DNA of 64,000 bases from an uncultured Flavobacteriaceae bacterium. Its GTDB lineage: Bacteria; Bacteroidota; Bacteroidia; Flavobacteriales; Flavobacteriaceae. Below are positions 62,001-64,000 of the stretch, in pieces (the first letter of the stretch is position 1; each line of letters starts with the position of its first letter). The notes beneath the pieces were generated by a model. That model had not been told where the DNA came from. It searched no databases and worked only from the letters and a program-made list of their open reading frames with translations. Where the stretch lies: assembly GCA_947493175.1 (NCBI GenBank), contig CANLQD010000003.1, forward strand, positions 930,001 to 994,000, given 5' to 3'. The translations under genes and the position numbers were made by a program.

Positions 62001-62226
62001 TCGATTGGCGATCAGCCGAAATCCAAAAGAAGAGGAAACCAATGTTTTAAAAGAACTGTATCGAACCCAGTCAGAACGTTTTGAAGCTGATCCGAAAGAA
62101 GCAGTCGAGTTACTGAAAGTTGGCAAAAAGCCTATAGATAAGGCGTTAGACAGGTCAAAGACGGCCGCCCTGACTTTGGTCGCCAATACCATCTTGAACC
62201 ATGATGAAACCTATATGAAACGCTAA
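59011..62226 (+). CDS. Di-heme PSCyt1/DUF1549/LamG/DUF1553 lipoprotein
   Basis: A 1071-residue exported protein of the PSD1/planctomycete cytochrome family. A lipoprotein signal has Cys18 (lipobox ASC). An N-terminal PSCyt1 domain carries the heme motif CYNCH (51-55) with a metal-binding [14 protein letters not shown]. DUF1549 (about 165-370) includes a second CxxCH, CARCH at 341-345 within [13 protein letters not shown]. A LamG/concanavalin-type domain follows (about 435-660), then DUF1553 (about 740-1050) with [20 protein letters not shown]. The combination suggests an extracytoplasmic redox protein with a carbohydrate-binding module, probably in polysaccharide or sugar oxidation; this is inference. 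The DUF1501 gene follows 76 bp downstream. Confidence 0.92.
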   Translation: [1071 protein letters not shown]

Positions 62227-62263
62227 AAAACACAAACTCAAGAGTCAAATCCAAACACAATAC

Positions 62264-62302
62264 GTTGAATTTGATTTTTGAACTTGTACTTGAATTTTAA
62301 CA
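62264..62302 (+). repeat. TTGAA/CTTG-rich leader repeat before the DUF1501 gene
   Basis: Contains TTTTTGAACTTG and ends TTGAATTTTAACA directly before ATG, matching the cysD leader (1726-1772, minus strand) in element order and sequence. Function unknown. Confidence 0.35.
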
Positions 62303-63766
62303 ATGTGTACGCATAACCATAATAAAAATTACACCCGCAGGGATTTTCTAACGAAAACCTCCCTTGGCATGGGTGCATTGTCAATGGCATCGATGTTAGA
62401 CCCTATGGGACTGTTTGCCAAAGACAAGTCCCTAGTACATTCCCTTAAAGATGGAGGGGGTGTGTTAGGAAAACCACATTTTCCTGCCAAGGTGAAACGG
62501 GTCATTTACCTATTTCAAAGTGGAGCACCTTCGCAACTGGATCTGTTCGATTATAAACCGCTGTTGAATAAAATGAATGGCCAGGACCTGCCTGAAAGCG
62601 TTCAACAAGGACAGCGGCTTACGGGGATGTCTTCAGGCCAGGCGAGCCTTCCCATAGCCGGTAGTATTTTCGATTTTAAACAACATGGCGATAGCGGAGC
62701 TTGGATGAGTGATCTAATGCCTCATACCTCGAAAATCGTTGATGAGCTCTGTTTCATTAAATCGATGTATACCGAAGCCATCAACCACGACCCGGCGGTT
62801 ACCTTCTTACAAACCGGCTCCCAGCTTCCGGGCCGCCCCTCTATCGGCTCTTGGGTAAGTTACGGGTTGGGTACCGACAATAAAAATTTACCCGAATTCG
62901 TGGTATTGGTCACCAAGGATAAATTTGGACAACCCCTGTATTCAAGAGCTTGGGGCAATGGCTTTTTACCATCCCAGCACCAAGGGGTCCAATTCCGATC
63001 GGGCAAGGACCCGGTACTCTATTTGACGAATCCGCCCGGAATTGATGGGGATACCAGACGTGAACAACTAGACCATCTACAGCGATTGGAAAAAATCAAT
63101 CATCAAGATGTGGGCGATCCCGAAATTTTAGCCCGAATGGCACAATACGAAATGGCCTTTCGCATGCAGACCTCCGTTCCAGAAATTATGGATACCAGCG
63201 ATGAAGCTGACTATATCTATGATATGTACGGGGATGACAGTCGAAAACCGGGCACGTTTGCCGCCAATTGTATCTTGGCACGCCGTTTGGCCGAACGTGA
63301 TGTTAAATTCATTCAACTATACCATCAAGGGTGGGACCAACATGGCAATCTTCCGAATGCCATAAAAGTGCAATGTAAGGAAACCGACCAAGCTACCGCC
63401 GCATTGATAACCGATTTAAAGCAACGGGGCATGTTAGAGGACACTTTGGTGATTTGGGGTGGGGAATTCGGACGAACCAACTACTCCCAAGGACAGTTGA
63501 CGCCAGATAATTTCGGAAGAGATCATCACCCCAAATGTTTTACGATATTCATGGCCGGGGCGGGTATAAAAAAGGGCTTCACGTTCGGTGCTACCGATGA
63601 TTTTGGATATAACGTGGCACAGAATCCGGTGCATGTGCACGACTTTCAGGCGACGCTCATGCATTTGTTGGGCGTAGATCACGAACGCCTTACCTTTAAG
63701 TTTCAAGGAAGACGCTACCGCCTTACCGATGTTCATGGCCATGTAGTCAAGGATATCCTTGCCTAA
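62303..63766 (+). CDS. DUF1501 domain protein, Tat-exported
   Basis: The 487-residue protein has a twin-arginine signal (RRDFL at 12-16, then a hydrophobic stretch and an AK-type cleavage region), so it is exported folded. The body matches DUF1501, related to the alkaline phosphatase/sulfatase fold: VKRVIYLFQSGAPSQLDLFD, EAINHDPAVTFLQTGSQLPG, VIWGGEFGRTNYSQGQ, DNFGRDHHPKCFTIFMAGAG and LMHLLGVDHERLTFKFQGRR. No enzymatic activity is established for the family. DUF1549/DUF1553 and DUF1501 genes occur as pairs in Planctomycetes and Bacteroidota. A second Tat gene follows 20 bp downstream, and the three probably form one operon. Confidence 0.93.
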   Translation: MCTHNHNKNYTRRDFLTKTSLGMGALSMASMLDPMGLFAKDKSLVHSLKDGGGVLGKPHFPAKVKRVIYLFQSGAPSQLDLFDYKPLLNKMNGQDLPESVQQGQRLTGMSSGQASLPIAGSIFDFKQHGDSGAWMSDLMPHTSKIVDELCFIKSMYTEAINHDPAVTFLQTGSQLPGRPSIGSWVSYGLGTDNKNLPEFVVLVTKDKFGQPLYSRAWGNGFLPSQHQGVQFRSGKDPVLYLTNPPGIDGDTRREQLDHLQRLEKINHQDVGDPEILARMAQYEMAFRMQTSVPEIMDTSDEADYIYDMYGDDSRKPGTFAANCILARRLAERDVKFIQLYHQGWDQHGNLPNAIKVQCKETDQATAALITDLKQRGMLEDTLVIWGGEFGRTNYSQGQLTPDNFGRDHHPKCFTIFMAGAGIKKGFTFGATDDFGYNVAQNPVHVHDFQATLMHLLGVDHERLTFKFQGRRYRLTDVHGHVVKDILA

Positions 63767-63786
63767 TCAATTAAACGAACTAAAAA

Positions 63787-64000
63787 ATGAAGAAAAAAAA
63801 CCAACAAAGAAGGGCCTTTATTAAAAAATCTGCCTTAGCCGCAGGAGCAGGGCTCGTAGCGCCAAGTTTCACTTTTGGCATCACACATTCAAACAAACAT
63901 ATGAAAGAAATTATAGGTCATGGAGATTTTACATACAGCGTAGATAAGGAATGGGGCGTACAAGATCCTTCCAAAATACCTGTAAACGACTGCCATGAAA
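63787..64000 (+). CDS. Tat-exported protein, N-terminal part
   Basis: The visible 71 codons start MKKKNQQRRAFIKKSALAAG, a twin-arginine signal, followed by a mature start with HGDFTYSVDKEWGVQDPSKI. This resembles the N-terminus of exported beta-propeller (NHL or six-bladed) proteins that often follow DUF1501 genes, but too little is visible to be sure. It continues beyond the right edge. Confidence 0.8.
   Translation, partial: MKKKNQQRRAFIKKSALAAGAGLVAPSFTFGITHSNKHMKEIIGHGDFTYSVDKEWGVQDPSKIPVNDCHE

Noticed and set aside
1..64000. CRISPR array, insertion sequence, prophage or integrase
   Set aside because: No regularly spaced direct repeats, transposase or phage structural gene was found on either strand.

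Overview
The window looks like chromosomal DNA of a marine-type member of the Flavobacteriaceae (Bacteroidota). The reasons are a GldJ gliding lipoprotein, a PorV type IX secretion protein, a TonB energy transducer, a DUF5686 CarboxypepD_reg-like outer-membrane protein, a PafA-type alkaline phosphatase, Bacteroidota-style -7 boxes (TAnnTTTG), and a weak role for Shine-Dalgarno sequences. No genus can be named from the sequence alone. There is no sign of a prophage, transposase, CRISPR array or plasmid backbone; this is mostly conserved core genome.

Positions 1-12,000 are a sulfur assimilation, methionine and SAM block, read almost entirely on the minus strand. In transcription order it is metK, metY, a trifunctional MetX / aspartate kinase / homoserine dehydrogenase fusion, metZ, then an Rrf2 regulator, a DUF2061 protein, cysH, cysD and cysN (cut by the left edge). 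Two SAM riboswitches of different structural classes lie 1.5 kb apart: a clear SAM-I (S-box) before metY and a SAM-II-like pseudoknot before metK, each just downstream of a -7 box. A pair of 19-bp direct repeats flanks the cys promoter and is a good candidate operator for the Rrf2 protein.

Positions 12,000-26,000 hold a deoxynucleoside kinase, an APP1-like phosphatase, a TonB protein, the membrane and soluble pyrophosphatases side by side, the DUF5686 protein, PDH E1 beta, the electron transfer flavoprotein pair, a DUF151 nuclease-like protein and a CNT nucleoside transporter. A perfect 26-bp palindrome sits in the divergent pdhB/etfB promoter region. Positions 26,000-32,300 hold thyA and folA around an ergothioneine-type cluster (EgtB, EgtD, DUF427) with a class V PLP enzyme nearby that could serve as EgtE.

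Positions 32,300-49,000 contain murI, a PafA phosphatase, an MlaE/MlaF-type ABC pair, manC, SprT, an exported protein with the phosphohistidine-then-nucleotide-binding domain order of glucan water dikinases, a decayed cyclophilin gene, an SDR, an M28 peptidase, PDH E1 alpha and E2, cytidine deaminase and PorV. Positions 49,000-58,000 hold gldJ, murF and a CusA/CusB-type metal efflux pair; porU, normally between porV and gldJ, is missing there. After a tRNA-Val the right end carries a likely operon: a di-heme DUF1549/LamG/DUF1553 lipoprotein, a Tat-exported DUF1501 protein, and the start of another Tat-exported protein.

No single wholly unknown system stands out. The best leads are the two-class SAM riboswitch pair around the MetX-AK-HSD fusion, the Rrf2 operator pair, the exported dikinase-like protein, and the possible EgtE.
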